Shown here one piece after another: positions 49,871 to 60,128 of a DNA stretch of 64,000 nt. Within the stretch, counting starts at the first letter, position 1. Each line of letters begins with the position of its first letter. The stretch lies in contig OX352322.1 of NCBI GenBank assembly GCA_947090765.1, forward strand, positions 2,277,501 to 2,341,500. The letters run 5' to 3'. Below the pieces are notes generated by a model. The model made no database searches, was not told where the DNA came from, and saw only the letters and a list, made by a program, of their open reading frames with translations. Made by a program: the position numbers and the translations under genes. This stretch comes from Pseudomonas sp. MM223. GTDB taxonomy: Bacteria; Pseudomonadota; Gammaproteobacteria; Pseudomonadales; Pseudomonadaceae.

Positions 49871-51757
49871 TTAGATCCTGAAGCTGCCCACCAGTTGCTT
49901 CAAGCGCCCGGCCTGCTGAGCCAGCTGGTCGCAATGGCGCAGGGTGTCGTTGAGGTTTTCCACCCCCTGCTGGTTCAGGGCGTTGATCTGGGTGATGTCC
50001 AGGTTGAGGCTCTCGACCACGGCGGTCTGCTCTTCGGTGGCGGTAGCCACCGACTGGTTCATGCCATCGATTTCGCCAATGCGCTGGGTCACGCTGGCCA
50101 GGCGTTCGCCGGCCTGGTTGGCCACCTGCACGGTCTGCTCGCTGGACACCTGACTGGTGTTCATGGTGTGCACCGCTTCGCGCGAGCCTACTTGCAGGCT
50201 GGTAATCATGCGGTGGATCTCTTCCGCGGACTCTTGGGTGCGGTGCGCCAGGTTACGCACTTCGTCGGCCACCACGGCAAAACCACGGCCGGCTTCACCG
50301 GCACGGGCCGCCTCGATGGCGGCGTTCAGTGCCAGCAGGTTGGTCTGCTGCGAGATGCCCTTGATCACATCAAGGATCTTGCCGATTTCGTCGGTGCTGG
50401 CGTTAAGCGTTTCGATCTGCGCGCAGGACTCGCTGATGCGCTGCGACAGGGCGGTCATGGCGCTGATCGCTTCCTCGACCACTTCACGGCCACCGTGGGC
50501 CTGCTCGCTGGCGCCGCTGGCATGCTGCGAGGCATCGGCGGCGTTGCGGGCAATTTCCTGGGTGGCGGCACCCAGTTCGTTGATGGCTGCGGCCACGCTG
50601 TTGGTGCGCATGCTCTGTTCTTCAGAGCCGCTGATCGATGCGTTGGACGCGCTGACCACTTTCTCCGACAGGTCATGCACCAGGCGGGTGGCCGAGGACA
50701 CTTCGCTGATCGAGGCATGGATGCGCTCGACAAAGCGGTTGAACGAGGTGGCCAGCTCGCCGAATTCGTCCTTGTTCTGCACGGTCAGGCGGCGGGTAAG
50801 GTCGCCTTCACCCTCGGCGATGTCGCGCATGGCGCGGCCCATGGTGGTCAGCGGGCTCATCAGCACCGGGATCAGCAGGCCGAGCAGGCCTGCAATGGCA
50901 GCCACGGCAATCAGCATGGCGATGATCGCCGAAGTGCGGAACTGGCTGAGCGCGGCGTAAGCCTTGTCTTTGTCGATCGACAGGCCGATGTACCACTGCG
51001 CCGAAGGCAGGCCGGCCACCGGGGCGAAGGAGATGATGCGCTCCTGGCCGTTGAGGGTGACATCCTGCATGCCGGCGGCAACCCGCAGGTTGCTGCCGGG
51101 GTAGATATCCTTGAGGTTCTTCATCACCTGGTCTTTGTCGGGGCTGACAATTACCTGGCCATTGGCGTCGGCCAGGAAGGCGTGGCCGATGCCACCGAAA
51201 TCGACCGAGTTGATGATTTCAACCAACGTGTCGAGGGTCACGTCACCACCGACCACACCCATCAGTTCGCCATTGCTCCTGCTTTTCACAGGGGTGGCGA
51301 TGGTCACCATCAGGCCACCGACGGCGCCCTGGTACGGGGCTGTCAGCACGGTCTGCCCGGCGCTGGCGGCGGCGCCATACCACGGGCGCTGGCGGGGGTC
51401 GTAACCGGCAGGCATCTGGGTATCCGGGCGCTGGGTGAACACCCCGTTGGCCTGGCCCAGGTAGGTGAACAGGAAATTGCGCGTGTAGGAAGGCTGCTCG
51501 ATCAGCCCGGCCAAGGTCTCGCCGGCACCTTGCTGGCCGATGTCCTGGGCCAGGTTTTCCAGCACCAGGATGCGCCCGCTCATCCAGTTTTGTACGCTGC
51601 TGGCGGTCAGTGCGCCGGACTGTTGAACCGAGGCTTCGATGTTCTGGCGGATGGTGTTGCGTTGCAGGTAGTCGTTGTAGAGCGTGAACAGGGCAAATGC
51701 CAGGACCACGACGCCGCAGGCGCTGAGCAGGATCTTGTGGCGAAATTTCAGGTTCAT
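49871..51757 (-). CDS. Methyl-accepting chemotaxis protein, amino-acid dCache type (McpA/PctA-like)
   Basis: 628 aa. TM1 at residues 9-30, a periplasmic dCache domain, TM2 near 275-298, HAMP ([20 protein letters not shown]), and a C-terminal signalling hairpin with [18 protein letters not shown]. In the ligand domain, YDPRQRPWY and GGDVTLD match the amino-acid-binding pattern of PctA-type receptors (Arg, Trp, Tyr, Asp). It should sense amino acids, consistent with neighbouring D-amino-acid genes. In gene order it resembles P. putida McpA. The start MNLKFRHKI (ATG 51757) fits the family; AAGG is upstream. Confidence 0.9.
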   Translation of the reverse strand: MNLKFRHKILLSACGVVVLAFALFTLYNDYLQRNTIRQNIEASVQQSGALTASSVQNWMSGRILVLENLAQDIGQQGAGETLAGLIEQPSYTRNFLFTYLGQANGVFTQRPDTQMPAGYDPRQRPWYGAAASAGQTVLTAPYQGAVGGLMVTIATPVKSRSNGELMGVVGGDVTLDTLVEIINSVDFGGIGHAFLADANGQVIVSPDKDQVMKNLKDIYPGSNLRVAAGMQDVTLNGQERIISFAPVAGLPSAQWYIGLSIDKDKAYAALSQFRTSAIIAMLIAVAAIAGLLGLLIPVLMSPLTTMGRAMRDIAEGEGDLTRRLTVQNKDEFGELATSFNRFVERIHASISEVSSATRLVHDLSEKVVSASNASISGSEEQSMRTNSVAAAINELGAATQEIARNAADASQHASGASEQAHGGREVVEEAISAMTALSQRISESCAQIETLNASTDEIGKILDVIKGISQQTNLLALNAAIEAARAGEAGRGFAVVADEVRNLAHRTQESAEEIHRMITSLQVGSREAVHTMNTSQVSSEQTVQVANQAGERLASVTQRIGEIDGMNQSVATATEEQTAVVESLNLDITQINALNQQGVENLNDTLRHCDQLAQQAGRLKQLVGSFRI

Positions 51758-51899
51758 GTTTCGAGACCTTGAGCCAATGAGGGGAGGGCGCAGCATGCTT
51801 ATGACGCACTGCGGGGCCTATCGACTGGGATATCGGCTCAAGGGGTAAAAGATTGAAGCGCCTACAGAAATTTCTTGCAGCCGTGTCGACGGGCGGTAG

Positions 51900-52778
51900 T
51901 CAGTGGCGCCCCAACTGCTCGATCAACAACCGCGCGGCTTGCTGCAGCGGCTGCTGTTTGCGCCACAAGATGTGCACCGGCAGCTGCAACTCGTTGCGTG
52001 TATTGCGAAAATCCAGGCGTACCAGGCGCCCGCTGGCCAGTAGCGGTGCGACCCGCGACAGCGGCAGGTCACCCCAGCCCAGGCCGGCTTCGACCATCTG
52101 CAACGCCAGGTCGAAGCTGTCGGTGGACCAATGCGTTGCACCGATCAGCGAGCGCGGGTCGGCCAGCGGCAGGTCGCGGCTGCGTACAAGAATCTGGCGC
52201 ACCCGGGTCAGGTCTTCGAGGTAGTGAATGCGCCCCTCGCGCAAGGCGGGGTGGGTGGGCGACAGGGTCGCCACCAGTGCCTCCATGCCGATGTGCTGGA
52301 AGCCTCGCCGCGCATCGACCTGCAGGCCGGCAAACGCCACACAGAGGTCGGCCCGCCCGCTGTCCAGCAGCTGCAGGGCTTCTTCTTGCGGGGCGCTAAG
52401 CAGGGCGATGTCCAGCAACGGGTGGCACTCGCCCAGGCTGGCGATGGCCGCCAGCAGCGGGCGGTGATCGATGTCTGGTACAACGGCCACGCTCAGGCTG
52501 CTTTCCAGCCCTTGGGACAGCTCCAGGGCATGCACCTGAAGCAGCCCCAACTGTTCGGCAATCAGCCTGGCGTGCGGCTCCAGGGCCAAGGCTTTTGCGG
52601 TAGGGCGCACTTCACGCGAGCCGCGTTCGAACAGGCTGTAGCCCAACTCGGCCTCAAGGTTGCCAATGGCCATGCTTACGGCCGAAGGCACCCGCTGCAG
52701 GGCGCGTGCGGCGGCGGAAAACGAGCCGCGATCGAGCACGGCAAGAAACAGCTGGATGTTGTCGCTGGAAAAATTCAT
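51900..52778 (-). CDS. LysR-family transcriptional regulator
   Basis: 292 aa. N-terminal winged helix (NIQLFLAVLDRGSFSAAARALQRVPSAVSMAIGNLE-type), then the LysR substrate-binding fold. ATG 52778 has AGGAGG upstream. It is divergent from a PACE-family efflux gene, the classic arrangement of AceR/AceI, with a palindrome between the genes at 52788-52806. It most likely activates the efflux gene when its ligand is bound. Confidence 0.92.
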   Translation of the reverse strand: MNFSSDNIQLFLAVLDRGSFSAAARALQRVPSAVSMAIGNLEAELGYSLFERGSREVRPTAKALALEPHARLIAEQLGLLQVHALELSQGLESSLSVAVVPDIDHRPLLAAIASLGECHPLLDIALLSAPQEEALQLLDSGRADLCVAFAGLQVDARRGFQHIGMEALVATLSPTHPALREGRIHYLEDLTRVRQILVRSRDLPLADPRSLIGATHWSTDSFDLALQMVEAGLGWGDLPLSRVAPLLASGRLVRLDFRNTRNELQLPVHILWRKQQPLQQAARLLIEQLGRH

Positions 52779-52787
52779 GGCAGCCTC

Positions 52788-52806
52788 CTGTCAGTAGATC
52801 TGACAG
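52788..52806 (+). promoter_or_regulatory. LysR-type operator
   Basis: CTGTCAG-TAGAT-CTGACAG, a perfect 7-nt inverted repeat with a 5-nt centre that contains the T-N11-A pattern. It overlaps the leader of the LysR gene and is followed by a further CTGAC/TGTCA pair about 10-20 nt away. Confidence 0.65.
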
Positions 52807-52880
52807 CTGCTGACTTTTGCTGTCAAGCACGATGAAGCATGATCGCACCCCATCGCTTTTGTCATTGGAGGTAAAACCGG

Positions 52881-53309
52881 GTGCAGGGACTGAAACGCAA
52901 ACTGGTCTATGTGACTTTCTATGAAATGATCGGGTTGTGCATGTCGACCCTCGGGCTGGCCTATCTGTCGGATACCCAGGCGTCGCATACCGGGCCGCTG
53001 GCGGTAATGATCACCACCATCGCCATGCTCTGGAACCTGGTCTACAACACCCTGTTCGAGTACTGGGAAAGCCGCCAGGCCAAGCGCGGGCGCAGCGTGG
53101 GGCGCCGAGTGGCGCATGCCATCGGCTTCCAGCTGACCCTGGTGGTGTACCTGATCCCGCTGATTGCCTGGTGGCTGGACATGACGCTGGTGGAGGCATT
53201 GCTGGTGGACATGGCGTTCATCATTCTGGTGCCGTGCTACACCTTTGCCTACAACTGGGCGTTTGACCGGGTGTTCGGGTTGCCCAGTTCGGCCATGGCT
53301 ACCGCTTGA
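52881..53309 (+). CDS. PACE-family multidrug efflux protein (AceI-like)
   Basis: 142 aa with four helices in two tandem bacterial transmembrane pairs. The conserved acidic residue in helix 1 is present in FYEMIGL (Glu15), as in AceI. Arg/Lys loops RQAKRGRSVGRRVAHAIGF and ending CYTFAYNWAFDRVFG are typical. PACE pumps export biocides such as chlorhexidine and short diamines using protons. GTG 52881 follows GGAGGT. Divergent LysR control is expected. Confidence 0.9.
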   Translation: MQGLKRKLVYVTFYEMIGLCMSTLGLAYLSDTQASHTGPLAVMITTIAMLWNLVYNTLFEYWESRQAKRGRSVGRRVAHAIGFQLTLVVYLIPLIAWWLDMTLVEALLVDMAFIILVPCYTFAYNWAFDRVFGLPSSAMATA

Positions 53310-53316
53310 TGTAGCT

Positions 53317-53423
53317 TGTACCGGCCTCTTCGCAGCACAAGGCTGCTCCTACAGGGGCCGCACCCGCCTGAAGGTTGTGCAATCCCTGTAGGAGCAGCCT
53401 TGTGCTGCGAAGAGGCCGGTACA
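53317..53423. repeat. REP pair, 40-nt perfect arms
   Basis: TGTACCGGCCTCTTCGCAGC begins the left arm (53317-53356), and its exact complement is at 53384-53423. It is the longest perfect inverted repeat seen here and lies between two converging genes. Confidence 0.95.
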
Positions 53424-53431
53424 GGTACCGC

Positions 53432-54494
53432 CTAAGGTGGCAGGCGGATGATCAAAGGTTCTTGCTGCTGCTTCACCTGCTGTTCCACCGGTTGCTCGGT
53501 CGGCCGCGGCATGCTGGCCAGCAAGCTGTCCTCAACCTGCCCCGACAGGTAATACACCCCCGCCATTGCCCCGCTCTGGCGGTTCTCCATCAGCTCCTGC
53601 CACTCCTGGTTCAACGCCACGTTGAGGATCACCCGCAGTTGCTCGACCATCTGCGGTTGTTCGCGGTCATGGGTCATCATGCCGTAGCCGGCCGCGGCGA
53701 TCGAAATCATCGCCCCTGCCACTTTGCCGACTGCCGACGCCACGGCGCTGGCGATGCCGCGTGGGGCCAGGGTAGCGCCGAGCTTGTCACTTGCCTGGGT
53801 GGCCACCGAGTTCAACCCGACGTCGGTCCGCCCGGGGCCTTTGCTGGCCAGTTGGTGAAGGTGCTGGCGCATGGCTTGCCAGGCTGGCTGCTGGTCCAGC
53901 GGCTTGGCCCGTAGCAGTTGATACAGGGTCGCATTGCGGGCATCTGGTGGCCCCAGGGCGATGGCGGGAATACGGTTGAGGCGCTGGCTGATTTGCTCGG
54001 GCGGCGCGTTATAGCGGCTGATAATGGCTGGCAGCTGCTGGCCGAACAGTTGCAGGTACAGGCTCGCAGGCCCGGTCGCGGATGCCCTCGGGGTTGATCT
54101 GTTCGGCCACCGGCTCGATCACCCGCTCGTGGTACTGCTCCTGCAGGTACAGGGCCAGGCGCTTTTCTGCCGGCTCTCGGCCTTTGCCACTGTCGAGTTT
54201 GTACCAGGCCACCTTGAGGGTCAGCCACTGCTGGGTCCAGTAGCCGGTGAACCAGGGGATGAAGTCACTTTCGGTGCGCTGTTGTACCTGCTCCCGCCAT
54301 ACCCGCATCGAGCGCCGGGCATAGTCGTTGGCCGAACCGGCGGCGCCGACCGAGGCATCGATCAGTTCCTGGTCGATGCGTTCCCAGGCGGCAGGCGTCA
54401 GCACCGCAGGCGGTGGCGGGGCAGGCGGGCGCTTGCCCGCGCAACCGGCGAGCGCCAGCAGAAGGCACAGCAACAGCGGGATTCGAGCACTCAC
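53432..54494 (-). pseudogene. Lipoprotein of unknown function, one-base frameshift
   Basis: About 353 aa if repaired. The start has a lipoprotein signal LLLCLLLALAGCAG (Cys18 lipidation site). The frame reads well to EGIRDRACE, then breaks at about 54061, where one extra base follows GAG. The next frame continues LYLQLFGQQL, then ALGPPDARNATLYQLLRA and ends RLPP. Both parts have coding character and no internal stop. As written the protein ends early at 54009. I do not recognise the family. The second part has a small hydrophobic glycine-rich segment (GAMISIAAAGYG). Confidence 0.7.
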
Positions 54495-54577
54495 GCAGCC
54501 GCCTCCCTGATAGGGGCTGGGGTGGTTTTTGCAGTATAGGGTGGGGTTTTTGGGGCTGCTGTGCAGCCCATCGCCGG

Positions 54578-54643
54578 CAAGCCAGCGCCCACAGGGATCG
54601 CGGCAATCTTAAGAGCGACGCAGGACCTGTGGGCGCTGGCTTG
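54578..54643. repeat. REP pair (inverted)
   Basis: CAAGCCAGCGCCCACAGG (54578-54595) and its complement (54626-54643). Located between the lipoprotein and GntR genes. Confidence 0.8.
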
Positions 54644-54686
54644 TCGTGGCGACGAACCGCGTCGATGGGGCGCGCAGCGACCCGGG

Positions 54687-55355
54687 TCATTTCAGGTCGA
54701 GCTTTTCTTCCAGGCGGTCCAGGTGCTTGTGCATCAGCCCAAGGGCCGCCTCGGCATCGCCTTGCTCCACAGCATCGATGATCGCCGCATGTTCTTGCCA
54801 CGCACAGTGGTCGCAGCACGGCGACTCGTAGCGGGCGATGATCAGCGAGGTCATGGGCACCAAGCCATTGAGAAACCGCGCCAGTGGTGCATTGGCTGCC
54901 ACCTGCGCCAGTTTAAGGTGGAACTCGCCACCCAGGCGGATCGCCGCGCAGCGTTCGCCGCTTTCATGGTGCTGGCGCTCGCGGTCCACCAGTTGCCGCA
55001 GTTGGCGCACTTGCGCCGGCCGGGCGCGTTGGGCCGCCAGGGTAATCAGCGTGGTTTCGGCCAGGCGCCGGGCACTGAGCACCTGGCGTGCCTGGTCTGG
55101 GTCGGGCGCGGCCAGGTGCGCGGTGTGGCTGGGGCGCTGCACCACCACCTGCTGGTCGGACAGGCGCCCAAGCACACGGCGTATCACGGTGCGGCTGACA
55201 CCAAAGGCATGGCCCAGCGCCTGCTCGGGCAGCAGGGCGCCCGGTGGCAGGCGCTGTTCGAGAATGGCGTCAAACAGCCGAGGGTAGATTTGCTCGGCCG
55301 ACAGGCGGGTTTCGCCAGCAGCCAGCAAGGCTGGCAGGTGGGGGGCGGCATTCAT
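54687..55355 (-). CDS. GntR-family (FCD) transcriptional regulator
   Basis: 222 aa. Winged helix at about residues 20-85 (ILEQRLPPGALLPEQALGHAFGVSRTVIRR-type), followed by an FCD effector domain whose metal ligands appear as EFHLKLAQVA, HAAIIDAVEQGD and LMHKHLDR. Ribosome site AGGAG before ATG 55355. The second GntR gene ends 17 nt upstream, so the two regulators are neighbours in a row behind the dicarboxylate symporter gene. The target is unknown. Confidence 0.88.
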   Translation of the reverse strand: MNAAPHLPALLAAGETRLSAEQIYPRLFDAILEQRLPPGALLPEQALGHAFGVSRTVIRRVLGRLSDQQVVVQRPSHTAHLAAPDPDQARQVLSARRLAETTLITLAAQRARPAQVRQLRQLVDRERQHHESGERCAAIRLGGEFHLKLAQVAANAPLARFLNGLVPMTSLIIARYESPCCDHCAWQEHAAIIDAVEQGDAEAALGLMHKHLDRLEEKLDLK

Positions 55356-55371
55356 GGTCGCTCTCCTGGGG

Positions 55372-56043
55372 TCATGGGCGCGGGTGTTCGTCCGGGATGT
55401 TCAGCGGGATGCCCATGCGCTGGCCTTCGGCCAGAATGTGCTGACGCATCTGGGCGCTGGCCTGGGCACTGTTGCGTTCGCGAATGGCACGTACCACGGC
55501 TTCGTTTTCCTTGAGCCGTGCCGCCAGGTGTTCGGGCGAATTGCGCAGCATGTCGGCACTTTGCTTCAAGGCATTGCCGGTCTGCTGCACCACGCTCTGG
55601 AAGATCGGGTTGGTGGTGAGGGTGAACAACGCCTCGTGGAAGGCGATGTAGGCTTTTACCCCGGCTTCGCTGTCATCGGCTTCCAGCGCTTCACGCATGT
55701 CCATCAGGGTCAGGCGTAACTGGCCGACGTCCTGGCTGTTGGCCGACTGCGCCACCAGCCCGACGATGAAAGGTTCGAGGGTGTAGCGCAGTTCCAGCAC
55801 ATCGGCCAGGCTGGCCGCCGCACTGGTGTCCATGCCCGCTTCCTGAGTGACGGCGTCGGCATCCAGCACCAGTACACCCTTGCCCGGCAGCGAGCGCACC
55901 AGGCCCAGGGTTTCCAGTACGGTCACCGCTTCGCGCAGGCTGGGCCGGCTGATGCCCAGCTGTTCGGCCAGCTCGCGCTGGCCTGGCAGCATGTCGCCGG
56001 TGCGCCATTGGCCCCGGGCCAAGGCCTGGCGCAGTTTTTCCAC
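55372..56043 (-). CDS. FadR/LldR-like GntR (FCD) regulator, start uncertain
   Basis: At least 223 aa. HTH: VVEKLRQALARGQW, LPGQRELAEQLGISRPSLREAVTVLE; then an FCD domain (ELRYTLEPFIV, FHEALFTLT). No in-frame ATG exists near the natural start. The annotated GTG at 56043 is the first usable in-frame codon but has no Shine-Dalgarno. A GTG at 56075 with an excellent AGGAG lies one base out of frame, so a one-base loss between 56045 and 56075 is suspected. It probably controls the symporter gene upstream; FCD-type operators occur at 57506 and 57580. Confidence 0.78.
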   Translation of the reverse strand: MEKLRQALARGQWRTGDMLPGQRELAEQLGISRPSLREAVTVLETLGLVRSLPGKGVLVLDADAVTQEAGMDTSAAASLADVLELRYTLEPFIVGLVAQSANSQDVGQLRLTLMDMREALEADDSEAGVKAYIAFHEALFTLTTNPIFQSVVQQTGNALKQSADMLRNSPEHLAARLKENEAVVRAIRERNSAQASAQMRQHILAEGQRMGIPLNIPDEHPRP

Positions 56044-56091
56044 GACTGAGTTGACGACGGTCGATGAGCGATCACGGTTCGCTCCTGCAAG

Positions 56092-56111
56092 GGCCGGCGT
56101 TATCGCCGGCC
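56092..56111. repeat. Small GC hairpin
   Basis: GGCCGGCG-TTAT-CGCCGGCC between the symporter stop and the GntR gene. It may trim or attenuate read-through from the symporter. Confidence 0.5.
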
Positions 56112-56119
56112 ACTTTCGG

Positions 56120-57433
<1,314 letters not shown>

Positions 57434-57890
57434 GGGGGGAGTCTCTGATCGGTGTCCTTGCTTCGGTAGCCGCACGGGGCGAAAGAGCGCAGGACTTAAT
57501 TATTGTGGTCTTACCGGTTTGTTCAGCGCGAAGCCATAAAAGCGCGAAAAATCCGACTTTGCAAGGGTTTTTGGCCTTACCGGTCTGACCAGTTATGGGG
57601 CATTCTGGTTTGCCAGGCTCTAGTTCGGTGCGTGCCATGCATGGAGCTCGTACGCATTTGTGCCGCACCTGGCAGCGCCGGAATCTCCGCTGCAATCCGC
57701 TTGCCAAGCGCAGTGGCGAGCGGTGAATCATGGATAACGTCATGATCCGTAAGGTTTATTTGCTTTATACGACGGGGCTCGTAGAATCCGCGCCTGACTG
57801 GGTAGTCACTAAGCAGGCGTTTACGGGCGTATTTATCCCGGACCACGTTCGGCAGTAGACGCCTGGCCCCCCCATGAATGGAGTTTCATC
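57434..57890. other. Divergent intergenic region, symporter and Aer-like receptor
   Basis: 457 nt with no convincing gene; short frames here lack ribosome sites and coding character. The left third holds two FCD-GntR-type operator sites (57506 and 57580). The right third is AT-richer (TTATTTGCTTTATAC near 57757) and could hold the receptor promoter, but no clear -35/-10 pair was found. Confidence 0.6.
57506..57592. promoter_or_regulatory. Two FCD-GntR operator-like sites
   Basis: TGGTCTTACCGG at 57506-57517 and CCGGTCTGACCAG at 57580-57592. Both fit the TGGT-N2-3-ACCA type palindrome of FadR/LldR-class regulators; the second is a better dyad (GGTC/GACC). They lie 73-160 nt upstream of the symporter start, suited to control by the linked GntR proteins. 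Confidence 0.6.
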
Positions 57891-59468
57891 GTGCGTCTCA
57901 ACCTGCCGGTAACCCCGGTCGAGCAACGTTTTCCCTCTGATCAGCGGCTGATTTCCGCTACTGATACCACCAGCCTGATCACCTATTGCAACCCTGAATT
58001 CGCCGCCATCAGCGGCTACAGCGTGGCCGAACTGATCAGCAGCCCGCACAACCTGGTGCGTCACCCGGACATGCCGCCGGCGGTGTACGAGCGGATGTGG
58101 CGCTACCTGAAGGCTGGCAAGAGCTGGATGGGCATCGTCAAGAACCGCTGCCGTAACGGTGACTATTACTGGGTCAACGCCTACGTCACGCCTATCCTCG
58201 AAGGCGGGCGCGTGGTTGGCTATGAGTCGGTACGGGTGTGCCCCACGCGTGAACAGGTGGCACGCGCCGAGGCCCTGTACGCGCGGATGCGCACCGGCCA
58301 GGCGGCACTGTCGGCGCCGCGCCGGCTGAGCCTGCTGGCGCAGGACTTGGCCCTGCCCCTGCCCCTGCCCCTGGCCGCTGGGCTGCTGGCGCTGGGCGCC
58401 AACCGGTTGTGGCCGGGCCTTGTGGGGCAGGGGATTGGCGTGGGGTTGTTCGTGGCTTACGGCCTGTGGGTGCGCAACGCCCTCGGGCGCCAGATGCAGC
58501 AGGTGGTGCAGGGCGCCGAAGGTACCTTCGCCGACCCGGTCGCAGCGTTGACCTACAGCGACCTGCCGGGTGCTGCCGGGCAACTGCAACTGATGCTGAT
58601 CAGCGAAGAGGCGCGCCTGAAAACCGCATTGACGCGGTTGAGCGACCTGGCCGGGCAAATGGCCGTGGCGGCCCACGATGCCGGGCAGCTGTCACGCAGC
58701 ACCGAGGCGGCGTTGCTGGAGCAGCGCGCCGAAACCGACCTGAGTGCTACGGCGATGAACCAGATGGCGGCCTCCATCGGCGAAGTGGCCAACCATGTGC
58801 AGTTGACCGCCGCCGAAGCCCACACGGCGCACCAGCTGGCCGAACAGGGTAGCCAGGTGGCCGACGCCAGTGGTGCGGCCATTCGCAGCCTGGCCAGCAC
58901 CGTGACCCAGATCAACCAGGCGGTCAGCCACCTGGCTGGTCAGACCGGTGCCATCGCCGAGGCTGCCGGGATGATCCGCGGTATTGCCGAGCAGACCAAC
59001 CTGCTGGCCCTGAACGCAGCCATTGAAGCAGCCCGAGCGGGCGAACAGGGCCGAGGTTTTGCCGTGGTCGCCGATGAAGTGCGGGCACTGGCTGACAAGA
59101 CCCGCCAGTCGACCCTGCACATCCAGGCCATCATCGACACCCTGCGCAGCGGCGCCGAGGAAGCCGTGGCAATTGCCAGCCAGGGCATCACGGGCGCCGA
59201 GCAGGGCGTTGCGCAAGTGCAGGAAGCCCGTCAGGCACTGCATGGCATTCGTGAAGCGGTGCAGCGTATCAGCGACATGAGCCAGCAGATGGCCGCCGCC
59301 TCGCAGCAGCAGTCGGTGGTGGCTGATGACGTTTCACGGCAGATCAATGGCGTGGCCGGCATTGCCCAGCACAGCGCTCACAGCGCCAACGCCGCAGCCT
59401 CACGCGGCGCCGAACTGGAGCAGGTGTGCGCCGGATTACGGGCCCTGGTGGAGCGCTTCAACCGCTGA
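57891..59468 (+). CDS. Aer-like PAS-containing methyl-accepting chemotaxis protein
   Basis: 525 aa. A PAS domain (residues about 10-125: [61 protein letters not shown]) typical of Aer, where it holds FAD. Two close hydrophobic segments follow (about 155-205), then a signalling hairpin containing [18 protein letters not shown]. It is expected to sense redox state or oxygen and signal through CheA. P. putida has several Aer paralogues; which one this is cannot be fixed here. GTG 57891 has GGAG at 8 nt. Confidence 0.9.
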   Translation: MRLNLPVTPVEQRFPSDQRLISATDTTSLITYCNPEFAAISGYSVAELISSPHNLVRHPDMPPAVYERMWRYLKAGKSWMGIVKNRCRNGDYYWVNAYVTPILEGGRVVGYESVRVCPTREQVARAEALYARMRTGQAALSAPRRLSLLAQDLALPLPLPLAAGLLALGANRLWPGLVGQGIGVGLFVAYGLWVRNALGRQMQQVVQGAEGTFADPVAALTYSDLPGAAGQLQLMLISEEARLKTALTRLSDLAGQMAVAAHDAGQLSRSTEAALLEQRAETDLSATAMNQMAASIGEVANHVQLTAAEAHTAHQLAEQGSQVADASGAAIRSLASTVTQINQAVSHLAGQTGAIAEAAGMIRGIAEQTNLLALNAAIEAARAGEQGRGFAVVADEVRALADKTRQSTLHIQAIIDTLRSGAEEAVAIASQGITGAEQGVAQVQEARQALHGIREAVQRISDMSQQMAAASQQQSVVADDVSRQINGVAGIAQHSAHSANAAASRGAELEQVCAGLRALVERFNR

Positions 59469-59495
59469 AGCAGCGTGCTGTGCCCTTGTCCGGCG

Positions 59496-59966
59496 TCAAC
59501 CGGCCATGGTCTTGACCTCGGCCAGCACCGGGTGCGCCACCAGCTTGTCGATATGCAGGGTGTCGTCGTTCATCCAGCTTTCGCTGAGCAGCCGGTAGTG
59601 CTCCATGTCGCGGCAACGCAGGCGCAGGTTGTAGTCGAAGTGGCCACTGATCAGCTGGCACTCGTGTACTTCCGGGCAGTTGCACAAGAGGGCTTCGAAG
59701 GCCTTTTGTGCGGCCCGCCCGCTTTGGTTGGACAGGGCGACCAGTACCAGCAGGGACACCCCGGGCGCCACTTTCTGCTGGTCGATGATTGCCCCGTAGC
59801 CGCGGATCACACCGCGGCGCTCCAGTTTGCGCACGCGCTCCAGGCACGGGCGCGGGGTGAGGTGAACGAGGCTGGACAGTTTATCGAAGGTGATGCGGCC
59901 GTCATGGCGCAGGATGTCGATGATCGCTTCGTCGATGCGGTCGAGGGGGTGGGCATTGGTGTCCAT
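59496..59966 (-). CDS. Lrp/AsnC-family regulator
   Basis: 156 aa. N-terminal HTH (LDRIDEAIIDILRHDGRITFDKLSSLV, RPCLERVRKLERRGVI) and an AsnC/RAM effector domain (VSLLVLVAL, ISGHFDYNLRLRCRDM). ATG 59966 fits the family start; the longer open frame upstream runs through a REP pair. It lies 3' of the ornithine cyclodeaminase gene on the same strand, separated by the REP pair, and is a candidate regulator of that amino-acid gene. Confidence 0.9.
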   Translation of the reverse strand: MDTNAHPLDRIDEAIIDILRHDGRITFDKLSSLVHLTPRPCLERVRKLERRGVIRGYGAIIDQQKVAPGVSLLVLVALSNQSGRAAQKAFEALLCNCPEVHECQLISGHFDYNLRLRCRDMEHYRLLSESWMNDDTLHIDKLVAHPVLAEVKTMAG

Positions 59967-60015
59967 GAGCTTGGGCTTCGTTCGGCAGAGGGCATTGGAC
60001 AGGTTAGGCGGTAAC

Positions 60016-60120
60016 GGGGGCCGCTGCGCGGCCCTTTCGCGGCACAAGGCCGCTCCTACAGACGAACGCATTTCCCTGTAGGAGCGGCCTTGTGCCGCGA
60101 AAGGGCTGCGCGGCAGCCCC
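60016..60120. repeat. REP pair (inverted)
   Basis: 31-nt perfect arms (GCCCTTTCGCGGCACAAGGC-type left 60031-60061, right 60076-60106), with outer GGGGCCGCTGCGC/GCGCGGCAGCCCC pairing. Located between the Lrp and ornithine cyclodeaminase genes. Confidence 0.9.
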
Positions 60121-60128
60121 AAGGCCTA

